IMG/VR virus record: IMGVR_UViG_3300024503_000291
Location: 1 to 35,733 of that record
Length of the DNA: 35,733 nucleotides
Direction: 5' to 3' (one strand)
Source of the DNA: a virus
The notes under the pieces are model-generated. The model was not told the origin of the DNA. It made no database searches and was given only the letters and a program-made list of their open reading frames with translations. Below are positions 6,688 through 13,712 of the stretch, one piece after another. Made by a program: the position numbers and the translations under genes. How positions within the stretch are numbered: the first letter of the stretch is position 1; each line of letters starts with the position of its first letter.

Positions 6688-8112
6688 TTAAACAACTGCT
6701 CTTAAGTTCCGCTTAATCGGCTTGCCCCACTGTGAGTTGTAAGCCTTGCCGTACAACGCTGTTCCTGCATCGCTCGCAAAAGTTAACGCCAAAGCATCAG
6801 CCATGTCAGGCGATCCAATCCCGCGCTTTCTCATCTCGTCTTTGCTCTCTAGCTTCATCTTCCCGTTGCTATTAAACGAATAGCGTGGCGAAACTAATTC
6901 CGCCAATAACGACTCATCCTTAGGTATCTTGCAATCGCGCTTTTCCAACCACGCCTTCATCTTTCCCCATAGCTCAGCACGCAAATTCACATAAATCGTT
7001 CCCATGGCGGGAGACTCAGCCACGTTAATCCCACGCGCAGGCAGATTCAATTCGCGCAAGCGGTCCACAACACCGGCCCCTAAGCCAATCGAATCGACAA
7101 GTATTTCAACGGGCCTGTCTTCTGGCTTCATGGCCTCGTACTCAGCGACCACCGCGCCCGTGGTCTGCATCAAATCCAACCCACGCCACTTGCGTATCTC
7201 GGTCACTGCATTACCTTTACGCTTTGCCAACGCCGTGGCGTCCGTTCCAAATCGCGCCACATCCAATCCCCACACCGTTTGTGTATCCGTTGTTTCAACA
7301 TCACGGTGAAAAGCGCTATCCACCAACTCAACGCCAATCAAGGTATCGTCATCGGTACGCGGAAACTCACCCAAGACGCGAACACGAAAAGCGTTGGACT
7401 CTTCGCCATACCTTGACGCCATATCCTTGATATAAGCGTCGCTGACCCTTTTAGAGTCATAGCAAGACACGCGACGTGTCCACCACTCATCTTTCAATCG
7501 GTTATGCGTGTCAAAGAAAAACCCGCTGGACTTCGTTGGGTTCCCCAACAAAATCGTCACAGCGTTATGCCCCGACATGGAACCCGCTGCCGCCTCGAAC
7601 ACGGACTCAGGAATACCTGATGCCTCATCCGCCACAAGCATCACATGGTCCGAATGCACACCTTGCAACGCTTCAGGTTGCTCGGCACGCGACGTACGGG
7701 CGGAGATGAATGCTTCCGTGGGCGATGACTTCAACTCAATCCGATCCGTTTTCGGATCAAGCAACTGCCGCCACACATCAGGCAATTCCTTGACCCAACG
7801 CTTCAACTCAGCAAACAGTGCGTCATACAACTGGCTTGTCGTTGGCGCAGTCACCACCACTTTCACCGGATAACGGCAAAGCACAAACCAAATCATCGCC
7901 CAAGACGCAGCGGTCGATTTGCCCACACCGTGACCGGACCTTACGCTGATCTTTCGCTCGCCATCCGATATAGCCTGCAAAAACTCAATCTGCCAAACAT
8001 CAGGCTCAACGCCAATCACTTCACGCACAAACAACGGTGCGTTGTTCGCGTACCGGTCCAAGGCACGCGCAAACAACTTCACCAACTCATGATTCTTTAA
8101 CTCTTCATTCAC
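6688..8112 (-). CDS. terL: Terminase large subunit (474 aa)
   Basis: This is the ATPase-nuclease motor that packages DNA into the prohead. The Walker A motif is GHGVGKST at residues 60-67. Walker B is VMLVADEASG at 157-166, with Asp-Glu as catalytic pair. A coupling-type segment LLGNPT lies near 188-193. The C-terminal RNase H-like nuclease starts at GLDVARFGTD (282-291). Further acidic residues lie at Asp340 (VDSIGLG) and in SPDMADAL near the C terminus. I start it at GTG 8112, with AAAGG 9 bases upstream. A TTG at 8130 would add six residues. It overlaps the serine recombinase by 8 bases. Length and motif order are normal for the family. Confidence 0.95.
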   Translation of the reverse strand: MNEELKNHELVKLFARALDRYANNAPLFVREVIGVEPDVWQIEFLQAISDGERKISVRSGHGVGKSTAASWAMIWFVLCRYPVKVVVTAPTTSQLYDALFAELKRWVKELPDVWRQLLDPKTDRIELKSSPTEAFISARTSRAEQPEALQGVHSDHVMLVADEASGIPESVFEAAAGSMSGHNAVTILLGNPTKSSGFFFDTHNRLKDEWWTRRVSCYDSKRVSDAYIKDMASRYGEESNAFRVRVLGEFPRTDDDTLIGVELVDSAFHRDVETTDTQTVWGLDVARFGTDATALAKRKGNAVTEIRKWRGLDLMQTTGAVVAEYEAMKPEDRPVEILVDSIGLGAGVVDRLRELNLPARGINVAESPAMGTIYVNLRAELWGKMKAWLEKRDCKIPKDESLLAELVSPRYSFNSNGKMKLESKDEMRKRGIGSPDMADALALTFASDAGTALYGKAYNSQWGKPIKRNLRAVV

Positions 8113-8761
8113 GTCCAAGCACCTTTGCAACGCCAGCGTGCGTAATCGTCACGCCATGCAATTTCATTACCTCACCGGCAATCTGACGCAACGACATGGA
8201 CCCCTTCAAAGCCTTAATCGTTGCAATGGCGGCTTGCTGCTCGGCAACAGGCTCAAGGGTCGCTGCCTTGCCAGCACCTACAACGCGAAACCCAAAAGGC
8301 GGCAATCCCCCAACGTGCCCGCCAGCCTGACGCTTTGCCGCCTGGCCTACGCGCTGGCGATCCTTAATCACTCGCCTTTCGTGCGTTGCAAATGCCGCCA
8401 TGATCTCAAGCATCAACTGCCCATAAATATTCTTCTCATCCGTTACATCGCCATGCCCATTAATAATCAATCGAATGCCGCGCTCCTTAAACGCGTGAAC
8501 GGTATTCAACGTATCCATCGAGTTGCGGCTAAACCGATCCAGCTTCGCCACAATGATCACATCACCAGGCTGTGGCGTTACACCGCTTGCCGCCAATCGA
8601 TCAAGAAAATTCAAATGCCCCGAAACACCAGCATCTTCAATAAACCGATCAACCGTCAAGCCATGCGTTAACGCGTTTCCGGTCACTTCCCTGCGTTGCG
8701 TGTCAAGGCTTGTGCCATTGGCTTGCTCATCAGTGCTTACGCGCAAATAACCGTAATTCAT
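8105..8761 (-). CDS. Serine recombinase of resolvase/invertase type (218 aa)
   Basis: The N-terminal domain carries the catalytic serine in YLRVST (Ser9). It also has the conserved LDRFSRN motif (Asp75, Arg76, Arg79) and a helix ending MAAFATHERRVIKDRQRVG that matches the resolvase E helix. The C-terminal 45 residues (SLRQIAGEVMKLHGVTITHAGVAKVLG) form a helix-turn-helix. The length fits small resolvases and invertases, not large phage integrases. It would cut and rejoin DNA at short paired sites. The ATG at 8761 overlaps the stop of a tiny membrane ORF. Its position between the terminase subunits is odd. No obvious invertible segment flanks it, so the target is unknown. Confidence 0.92.
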   Translation of the reverse strand: MNYGYLRVSTDEQANGTSLDTQRREVTGNALTHGLTVDRFIEDAGVSGHLNFLDRLAASGVTPQPGDVIIVAKLDRFSRNSMDTLNTVHAFKERGIRLIINGHGDVTDEKNIYGQLMLEIMAAFATHERRVIKDRQRVGQAAKRQAGGHVGGLPPFGFRVVGAGKAATLEPVAEQQAAIATIKALKGSMSLRQIAGEVMKLHGVTITHAGVAKVLGRE

Positions 8762-8841
8762 AACGCCATCCAAATCATCGTTGCGTACAGAGCGCCAAAC
8801 ATTGCGCCGCCAATGATCAATGTTGCTGTTGTGGACTTCAT
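8758..8841 (-). CDS. Tiny membrane peptide (27 aa)
   Basis: This 28-codon frame begins MKSTTATLIIGGAMFGALY and ends TMIWMAL. After a short polar head the whole peptide is one hydrophobic helix with small residues (GGAMFGA), long enough to cross a membrane. An AGGAAA Shine-Dalgarno lies 5 bases before ATG 8841, and the stop overlaps the recombinase start (ATGA). An in-frame upstream ATG at 8895 would give 45 residues but has no ribosome site. It resembles holin-like or leader peptides. The role is unknown. Confidence 0.6.
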   Translation of the reverse strand: MKSTTATLIIGGAMFGALYATMIWMAL

Positions 8842-8865
8842 CTCGTTTCCTGTGTTTGTGTCAGT

Positions 8866-8881
8866 GGTGTAAATGTACACC
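8866..8881. promoter_or_regulatory. Inverted repeat GGTGTA-N4-TACACC, operator candidate
   Basis: A perfect 6-bp inverted repeat with a 4-base spacer lies about 25 bases upstream of the 27-aa ORF on the minus strand. A weak promoter-like pair (TTGCGT and TGTAAA, 16 bases apart) lies just upstream of it, around 8889-8916. The arrangement suggests a repressor site controlling the recombinase unit, but a palindrome this short has limited weight. Confidence 0.35.
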
Positions 8882-8965
8882 GCGTTTACAGTCATGGGGG
8901 GCGTTTACGCAAAAATTTTTTGGGTAACCGACGAACGGATGAACGGTAATGGGGGGGCAGGGCGC

Positions 8966-9030
8966 GTTATGCAAGGCAAGCCACGCGATGCCCGTTATGC
9001 AAGGCAAGCCACGCGATGCCCGTTATGCAA
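8966..9030. repeat. 28-bp direct tandem repeat, two full copies plus partial third
   Basis: The unit beginning GTTATGCAAGGCAAGCC is repeated exactly at 8966-8993 and 8994-9021. A partial third copy follows (nine matching bases from 9022, then divergence). It lies in the non-coding spacer upstream of the serine recombinase. Repeated sites next to a resolvase gene are often its crossover or accessory binding sites. Alternatively the repeat belongs to the packaging site, since it lies between the two terminase genes. Confidence 0.9.
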
Positions 9031-9130
9031 AGCATGAGTGGGCGCGTGTGGGGTGCCGCGCCTACGCCGCCCCCTCGAAACGCTGAAGGGTGGGGTGTTG
9101 CGCGAACGCGACGTGGCGTAAAAGCGACAC

Positions 9131-9150
9131 GCGTTGCGTCAGCGCAACGC
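9131..9150 (-). terminator. Stem-loop after TerS-like gene, weak intrinsic terminator
   Basis: An 8-bp perfect stem (GCGTTGCG / CGCAACGC) with the four-base loop TCAG starts two bases after the TerS-like stop. On the minus strand the T-rich stretch CTTTTA comes about 6 bases later, so termination would be partial. It may also protect the 3' end of the transcript or act as a binding site in the spacer. Confidence 0.5.
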
Positions 9151-9151
9151 T

Positions 9152-9736
9152 TTACCCGTTGTGCGGCGCAACATCGATGGTTTTGTCATCGACGTTTACG
9201 GCGTTGACGGTTTCGCGGTATCGATTCGCCATCAGGTGCGCGTCAGTGATGTTCACCTGAACGTTCACTTGCGCCTTGTTCTCTCCATACGCTTGCTGGT
9301 TCCACTTGCCAGCGAGCCATTGCCGGTAACGCGCCCTGACGTTTGCCAGGTTCGCCGTAACCGCGTCAGCGCCATCGACAATCGCCAACCCTTGCTCAGC
9401 CAAAACGTGTGCCGCCCTCGCGCGTGCACGCGCAAATTCTTCGCTGCGCTCGGGAGTCGTTTCCGCCCACGAATAAAACGCGCCCTCGCTTACGCCAAGA
9501 GCGCCTATTAACTCGGACACTTTCACGCCGCTCCCGATCTGCTCAAACAGTCCCTCTTCGCCGCCTGGAAACTTATGCACCGCACGATTCACGATCGACC
9601 TTAACTCTCTACGCTTCGCGTTGCTCAATCCCGCGCCACGCGTTTCACGCACCGCGCCTTCTTCGCTTTCCGCCTCACCAGTGCCGCTCAAACGCGTCAG
9701 ATCGCCCTCAGTTCGATTTTCTGCTTCCATGTTCAC
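9152..9736 (-). CDS. terS: Putative terminase small subunit (194 aa)
   Basis: The N-terminal 40 residues are acidic and disordered. Residues about 40-115 are helical and include SELIGALGVSEGAFYSW, a helix-turn-helix typical of small terminase DNA-binding domains. The middle part (ARARARAAHVLAEQGLAIV... VRARYRQWLAGKWN) is a second helical region suited to oligomerisation. The C terminus has alternating Val/Asn strands. The small subunit recognises the packaging site and loads the large subunit. The GTG start at 9736 has AAAGG 7 bases upstream. ATG 9730 is an alternative. The call rests on the HTH, the size and proximity to the large subunit, though a recombinase gene intervenes. Confidence 0.75.
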   Translation of the reverse strand: MNMEAENRTEGDLTRLSGTGEAESEEGAVRETRGAGLSNAKRRELRSIVNRAVHKFPGGEEGLFEQIGSGVKVSELIGALGVSEGAFYSWAETTPERSEEFARARARAAHVLAEQGLAIVDGADAVTANLANVRARYRQWLAGKWNQQAYGENKAQVNVQVNITDAHLMANRYRETVNAVNVDDKTIDVAPHNG

Positions 9737-10396
9737 TCACTTACCTTTCGCTTGTTCCATCGCCTTTAACGCGTCCTTGCTCAACGCGTAAGCCTGCTCA
9801 CTGCTTCCCTTGTACACCGGACCAATATCCTCTTCCGCCATAAGCGTCAACACTTCCGCGCCAGGCATGGCCCGTTTAATGTTCACCGCTTGCGTAAAAA
9901 ATTCCTGCTGCAAGATAACCGCCACCTCATCCATCGTCCAGCAGTCGCACTTAGGTCTCATGGCCGCGTAGGCGTGGACAGTTGCCGGATCAGCGCAAAT
10001 CGCAAACACGCTCCCGTCATCCCGTTGACCCTCCATAACACTTACCGCCAACGGTTCAGCGTTCATCGCCTTCGCTTCAGCCTCCAACACGTCAAACGCT
10101 CGCATCATCCCGCCACACGCCAAACGATACGCCTCAACGTCTCTTGCTTTCCGCGCATCCCTACACCGCCATAACTGCTTCCAAAACCTTAACCGCGTTT
10201 CCTCGCTCACAAGTTCCGCCAAACGATCTAATCCCCAAACCTTATCCGCCTCACGCTTTCTCTTCATCACACTGACCGCCACACTATTCATCGCCAACAC
10301 GATCTGGTCATCCTCTTCAAAAGGATTCTTCAACCGATCCTCTGATCCGCCATACAAACCATCTCTAACCTTCCCGCGCTTATCTTTTGCCGCCAT
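9737..10396 (-). CDS. Hypothetical protein upstream of TerS (219 aa)
   Basis: This soluble, mixed alpha/beta protein of 219 residues has three Cys in its last third (MRPKCDCW) and two Met/Ala-rich helices. The start is ATG 10396, preceded by AAAGG. A longer frame to 10423 lacks support. The stop abuts the TerS-like GTG start. I do not recognise a domain. Its position just before the small terminase and just after the TTCGGAC array could reflect a DNA-packaging or replication role, but that is only context. Confidence 0.8.
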   Translation of the reverse strand: MAAKDKRGKVRDGLYGGSEDRLKNPFEEDDQIVLAMNSVAVSVMKRKREADKVWGLDRLAELVSEETRLRFWKQLWRCRDARKARDVEAYRLACGGMMRAFDVLEAEAKAMNAEPLAVSVMEGQRDDGSVFAICADPATVHAYAAMRPKCDCWTMDEVAVILQQEFFTQAVNIKRAMPGAEVLTLMAEEDIGPVYKGSSEQAYALSKDALKAMEQAKGK

Positions 10397-10426
10397 AACC
10401 CAAATCCTTTCTCTACAAATCACACA

Positions 10427-10633
10427 TCAAACATCAAGCGTCCGAAACATTGAAGCGTCCGAATGTGTGTCTTTCAGACACACACACATTTCGGACGCGT
10501 TCACTTCTTGTTCTACAACGCTTTCGGACAACTTCGTACGCGTTTTCGGACGCTTAAAGGACAAAACATTAACTTTAGGACACCCTAATTCGGACGCCAA
10601 AACATCACTTTCGGACATTCGGACGCTTAACAT
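10427..10633 (-). CDS. Small ORF running through the repeat array (68 aa)
   Basis: The frame starts at ATG 10633, overlapping the primase-helicase stop as TGATG. A good AGGAAGGA ribosome site stands about 5 bases upstream. It encodes a Ser/Val/Glu-rich 68-residue protein of no known family. The DNA motif GTCCGAA falls in several different codon phases within it, so selection on the repeats acts at the DNA level. The peptide may be translated but its sequence is shaped by the binding sites. Translation may also be a by-product that keeps ribosomes moving through the array. Confidence 0.5.
   Translation of the reverse strand: MLSVRMSESDVLASELGCPKVNVLSFKRPKTRTKLSESVVEQEVNASEMCVCLKDTHSDASMFRTLDV
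10438..10626. repeat. Array of eight TTCGGAC(G/A) motifs, origin or operator candidate
   Basis: Eight exact copies of the core TTCGGAC lie in 189 bases. Two are in one orientation (as GTCCGAA, at 10438 and 10455, 17 bases apart). Six are in the other (starting at 10490, 10523, 10545, 10589, 10610 and 10618). Most are followed by GC. Degenerate copies occur near 10533 and 10575. Spacings of 22, 44 and 21 bases suggest helical phasing. Iterons beside a RepA-like primase-helicase are typical of replication origins. A repressor or partition site is the alternative. The flanks are comparatively AT-rich. Confidence 0.8.
10455..10498. repeat. Large inverted repeat inside the array
   Basis: An outer arm pair (GCGTCCGAA at 10455-10463 and TTCGGACGC at 10490-10498) encloses a second stem, TGTGTGTCT / AGACACACA, with a three-base TTC loop. 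Together they can form a long hairpin or cruciform with one asymmetric bulge. It joins the two inverted motif copies to the six direct ones, and it could mark a replication start or a protein-induced loop. Confidence 0.75.
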
Positions 10634-12705
10634 CAAAATCCTTCCTGATTAATCGGCTTGATCCACACCAAATCGTTTCTTATGGCGGCAAACTCAAGCT
10701 CAACTAACTTGTCCTTCACCTCCTTCCAACGCTTCCGCTTATCGCTATCCTCTACATCATTCCCTAGCCTGGCGTACACCTCATCACGCCAACGCTCTAA
10801 CGTCACCACGCGATGGCGTTCACCCTGAACGATCTGGTATTGCCCTTCCGTCTTCACGATATGGCGTAACGCTTCCCTACCCATCGACTGATGCTTACCG
10901 CGCCCCGCGTTTGGCTTTGCGTTTTGTGGCGGTCTGAATCCAACGCCATCAGGTAAATCACCCTCGAAAGGTTTGACTACGAGCGTATTGGCTAGGTCAT
11001 CCTCAAACCCCAGGTTTAATTTGGCGGCTGACGTTTCATGCGTTTCATCCGATTCCTGCTGATCAAAGTTCACTGTCTCCATGGAGAAATGAATCTCCAC
11101 ACCGTCCTTGCCATCCTTTTGCTTGGTTACCTTCAACGTGCCTGACATTTGATCGGTATGGCGGGTAATCTCAATCTGCGTATCCACCGCACCTAGAAAG
11201 CTAGAGTGACCGCGTAAACCTAGCGAAGCATCCTTGCCGCTATGGTGGACAACCAAAAGCGCTGCGCCCGTGGCTTCTTGCAGGCGTCCACAATTACTGA
11301 TGAAACTTCCCATGTCCTCGGACGCATTCTCGTTGCCGCCGCCAAAGGCGCGGGCCAAGGTGTCAATGATGATCAATTTCGGACGCTGGATTTCGGACGC
11401 TCGTATGGCGGCTATCAAGTCAGCAAAATCCTGATCCGATGACCTTAAGTTAACTTGCGACCTAATCACGCCAACGGGTATGTCCTTGAGTTCATACGCA
11501 TGGCGTAAACCTGAAATCCTTGTACCAATACCGCCATGCCCTTCCCCTGCGATGTATAAGACCTCGCCGGCTTGCGGCACTTCGTGCGATAGCCACGAGT
11601 CCCCACTGGCGATCATGGCGGCTAAGTGCAGCGCGATAAACGATTTGAACGTGCCTGGCGGGCCATAGAGCGCTATAAATCCCTTCTCAGGCACAATCCT
11701 ATCCACCAACCACTTAACCGGCTCATCCTTCGCGTCACGCCACATCTCAACCCTGTAGCGTTGCGCTTCCTGCGCTTCAACAACTTCGGCAAACGGTTCC
11801 TTCTCTGGCACAACGGATTCAGGTTCCGTCTCGGCTTTCTCATCAATCACTAGTCGTTGCGGCGGTACAACGTCCTCGAAGTCCTCAATCACGTTGGCCT
11901 CGCCAACGCGTTTGGCGAACTCCTCGAACGTAAACCCTCGCCCGATAAACTCTTCAGCATCATCGCCAATGGCTGACTCGTCATCGGCTAAATCAACCAC
12001 CTTGATCGCTTGCGCTACCCCTTGCAAATCCCTCACGACGCGTTTGGCGTACTTCCAGCCAGGTCTATCGTTATCAGGTAGAACTACTACTAATCGACCA
12101 TGAAACCATGGCGTGATGGCGGCAGGCCACTCGCTCGACCCCGCGTGCGCCGATATGGCGACCACATCGAACATGCCAACCAAAAACTCAGCGGCCTTTT
12201 CGCCCTCGGTCACAAATACCGGCGCCATGGGTCTTGCGATCATGAGCGGTAAGCCAAACGGTATGGGCGTCCAATTACGGATCGTTGGTACGCGCTCGCC
12301 ATTGATAAGGTGATACTGGCGGTACGTCTTGCCACCACCTTCAACGTCATACCTAACCTTTTGCGCTGTGACTTCGCCGTTCTCATCGATGTAATCCCAC
12401 GCCATCACTTCTTTCATCGTTGGCGGCACAATCGGCCTGATACCCGATAAAGGGTCACGCGCAACCAGCGGGCGGTTCCAGTTCAACGAGTTAGGCAAGT
12501 GAGGTTTGATGGCGGCAAACACATCCTCCTGATCGCACCCGCCAAAGCACTTAAAGAGAAACTTCTCACCGAGTTGCGTAATCGCAAGCGATGGATGCCG
12601 ATCACCCTTGCCATTGCCATGCCCAGGTACCGGGCAAGACGCAAGCCACCCCCTCTTGTAACGCTTGGCGTTACCAAGCGCTGCGGCTAATAGTTCTGCG
12701 TTCAT
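10633..12705 (-). CDS. Primase-helicase: zinc finger, Toprim and RepA-like AAA ATPase (690 aa)
   Basis: Three modules are visible. Residues 24-57 hold a CHC2-type zinc finger (Cys24, His29, Cys53, Cys57). Residues about 160-240 form a Toprim domain with VTEGEK (Glu168) and LPDND (Asp211, Asp213). Residues about 330-560 form a RecA-like ATPase of the RepA/AAA_25 type, with Walker A GPPGTFKS (348-355), Walker B LIIID (444-448) and a VVHHSGK sensor-like motif. The enzyme would unwind DNA and make RNA primers in one chain, the main replication protein here, since no polymerase gene is visible. Its ATG overlaps the acyltransferase stop (ATGA). Its stop overlaps the ORF in the repeat array. Two extra TTCGGACGC motifs lie inside the gene. 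Confidence 0.92.
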   Translation of the reverse strand: MNAELLAAALGNAKRYKRGWLASCPVPGHGNGKGDRHPSLAITQLGEKFLFKCFGGCDQEDVFAAIKPHLPNSLNWNRPLVARDPLSGIRPIVPPTMKEVMAWDYIDENGEVTAQKVRYDVEGGGKTYRQYHLINGERVPTIRNWTPIPFGLPLMIARPMAPVFVTEGEKAAEFLVGMFDVVAISAHAGSSEWPAAITPWFHGRLVVVLPDNDRPGWKYAKRVVRDLQGVAQAIKVVDLADDESAIGDDAEEFIGRGFTFEEFAKRVGEANVIEDFEDVVPPQRLVIDEKAETEPESVVPEKEPFAEVVEAQEAQRYRVEMWRDAKDEPVKWLVDRIVPEKGFIALYGPPGTFKSFIALHLAAMIASGDSWLSHEVPQAGEVLYIAGEGHGGIGTRISGLRHAYELKDIPVGVIRSQVNLRSSDQDFADLIAAIRASEIQRPKLIIIDTLARAFGGGNENASEDMGSFISNCGRLQEATGAALLVVHHSGKDASLGLRGHSSFLGAVDTQIEITRHTDQMSGTLKVTKQKDGKDGVEIHFSMETVNFDQQESDETHETSAAKLNLGFEDDLANTLVVKPFEGDLPDGVGFRPPQNAKPNAGRGKHQSMGREALRHIVKTEGQYQIVQGERHRVVTLERWRDEVYARLGNDVEDSDKRKRWKEVKDKLVELEFAAIRNDLVWIKPINQEGF
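11376..11401. repeat. TTCGGACGC doublet inside primase-helicase gene
   Basis: The 12-mer ATTTCGGACGCT occurs twice, 14 bases apart, within the ATPase coding region. It carries the same core as the array at 10.4-10.6 kb. It may be a secondary binding site for the same protein. At the protein level it falls in the same Walker B neighbourhood in two different phases, so coding need does not explain it. Confidence 0.75.
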
Positions 12706-13358
12706 CTAGGCGCCGCCGGATTGCCTTGCAGCACAATGCCTTCGTGCACCGGACCTTTGAAGTCATGGCGGACAATGGACCCTGCTGAAATCTTCACGCG
12801 GTTAGCGATTTGCTTACCCGGAAGCACATAAGATCCAATACCCATGATCACCGCCACGCCAATCACGCAATCGCCGCACACTTCCGTATTCGGAAACATC
12901 GTTGTCCATGCGTGAATTACCGAGTCATGCCCAACCGTTGCATTGGTATTCATAAACACAAAATCGTTGATCCAAGCATCCGCCGTAACGATCACTTGCG
13001 GCGCTAAAACGCAACCCTTACCAATTTTCGCGTAGGGCGATACCGTACAAGTGCTGTGTATGTACGTCCCCCATCTTTCTTCGTTCTTAGCAACAATGGC
13101 TTGCTTTGCATCAGGGTCCGCCACAGCTAACAGAAACTCAGCACCAGGAAACGCGCCCTCTCGGATGCTTTCCACCACGGGATACTTGGCGGCATAGCGC
13201 TTATTGTTAAACGGTTGCGTTGAAACCACGCACACAATCTCGTGCGTTCCTTCCTCCTCGATGTAACCGATCAACTCCTTGGCAAGCCCTCCTGAACCAA
13301 AGATAACGTACTGGTTTTTGCGTTTTGCCTTTTGATACATATTGTGATCGCCGCTCAT
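12702..13358 (-). CDS. PglD/NeuD-like sugar O- or N-acyltransferase (218 aa)
   Basis: The N-terminal part (residues about 16-100) has the FGSGGLAKE nucleotide-binding-like turn of the PglD N-terminal domain. From about residue 100 on, hexapeptide repeats (left-handed beta helix) follow, with the probable catalytic His144 in ATVGHDSVI. The family uses acetyl-CoA to acylate an amino or hydroxyl group on a nucleotide sugar. It lies three genes after a DegT-type aminotransferase, the usual partner in making acetamido sugars. The ATG at 13358 has AAAGGGG 8 bases upstream. The phage could adjust the host surface glycan or its own virion glycan. The substrate is not known. Confidence 0.88.
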   Translation of the reverse strand: MSGDHNMYQKAKRKNQYVIFGSGGLAKELIGYIEEEGTHEIVCVVSTQPFNNKRYAAKYPVVESIREGAFPGAEFLLAVADPDAKQAIVAKNEERWGTYIHSTCTVSPYAKIGKGCVLAPQVIVTADAWINDFVFMNTNATVGHDSVIHAWTTMFPNTEVCGDCVIGVAVIMGIGSYVLPGKQIANRVKISAGSIVRHDFKGPVHEGIVLQGNPAAPR

Positions 13359-13409
13359 TGATTGCGCCCCTTTAACTTGATTCTTTAAGTCGTAGTCCTG
13401 TTACGATAT

Positions 13410-13712
13410 TTACCACTTGTTCTTCTCCTTTAGCTTGGCTTCGATAGCTTCCGCAAAATCCAACACGTTCTGATGTTCAACGCAAATGTGAAACTCCACA
13501 GCACTGCCACTCGCTTTGTTGCATTTCCAGATTTCATCTGCCGTCAGCCCCACCCATTCACGCTCTGTCTCCAGTGCTTGGCGCAGGGCGGTGATGGCTT
13601 TGTGCGCTTCTACTCGGGCCTCGCTGTCCATCAGAGTACTAGGCGTTCGCGTGAAATGTTTGGTGACTTTCTCCAACGCCTCCAGCGCCAACTGCATAGC
13701 TTCTCTGCTCAT
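13410..13712 (-). CDS. Small phage protein with WVGLT module, paralogue A (100 aa)
   Basis: This helical protein starts MSREAMQLALEALE, a very common opening of phage hypothetical proteins. Its second half carries EREWVGLTADEI and ends NVLDFAEAIEAKLKEKN. The same second half recurs in the next gene upstream, so the two are paralogues. Start and stop fit the operon (ATGA overlap at 13709-13712). The function is unknown. Confidence 0.82.
   Translation of the reverse strand: MSREAMQLALEALEKVTKHFTRTPSTLMDSEARVEAHKAITALRQALETEREWVGLTADEIWKCNKASGSAVEFHICVEHQNVLDFAEAIEAKLKEKNKW

Larger units (their letters stand above)
8842..9151. other. GC-rich non-coding spacer between TerS-like and recombinase genes
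   Basis: About 310 bases hold no convincing gene. The spacer contains a perfect stem-loop next to the TerS-like stop, homopolymer runs (GGGGGGG near 8951, GGGGGG near 8896, a run of T near 8930), a 28-bp tandem repeat and a palindrome. Short frames exist on both strands but none has a ribosome site plus plausible composition. It is the longest gene-free stretch in the genome and a candidate for a packaging (pac/cos), recombination or promoter site. Confidence 0.7.

Noticed and set aside
8105-8761. Invertible fibre segment controlled by the serine recombinase
   Set aside because: I could not find paired inverted crossover-like sites around the fibre or S74 genes, and the recombinase lies about 15 kb of map distance or more from both of them. 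The idea has no support in the sequence.
8966-9030. CRISPR array
   Set aside because: The units are directly adjacent without spacers, only two complete copies exist, and no cas gene is present.
8994-9040. A 22-codon frame through the 28-bp tandem repeat on the minus strand
   Set aside because: It has no ribosome site, and its two halves are only the repeat read in different phases.
9409-9843. A 144-codon plus-strand frame opposite the TerS-like gene
   Set aside because: The product is Pro/Arg/Ser-rich with no motif, there is no ribosome site, and it lies opposite well-supported minus-strand genes. All other genes are on the minus strand.
12662-12680. Inverted repeat CGCTTGG-N5-CCAAGCG at the start of the primase-helicase gene
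   Set aside because: It is a 7-bp stem inside well-supported coding sequence and no T-tract follows. It may influence early translation, but chance is a sufficient explanation.
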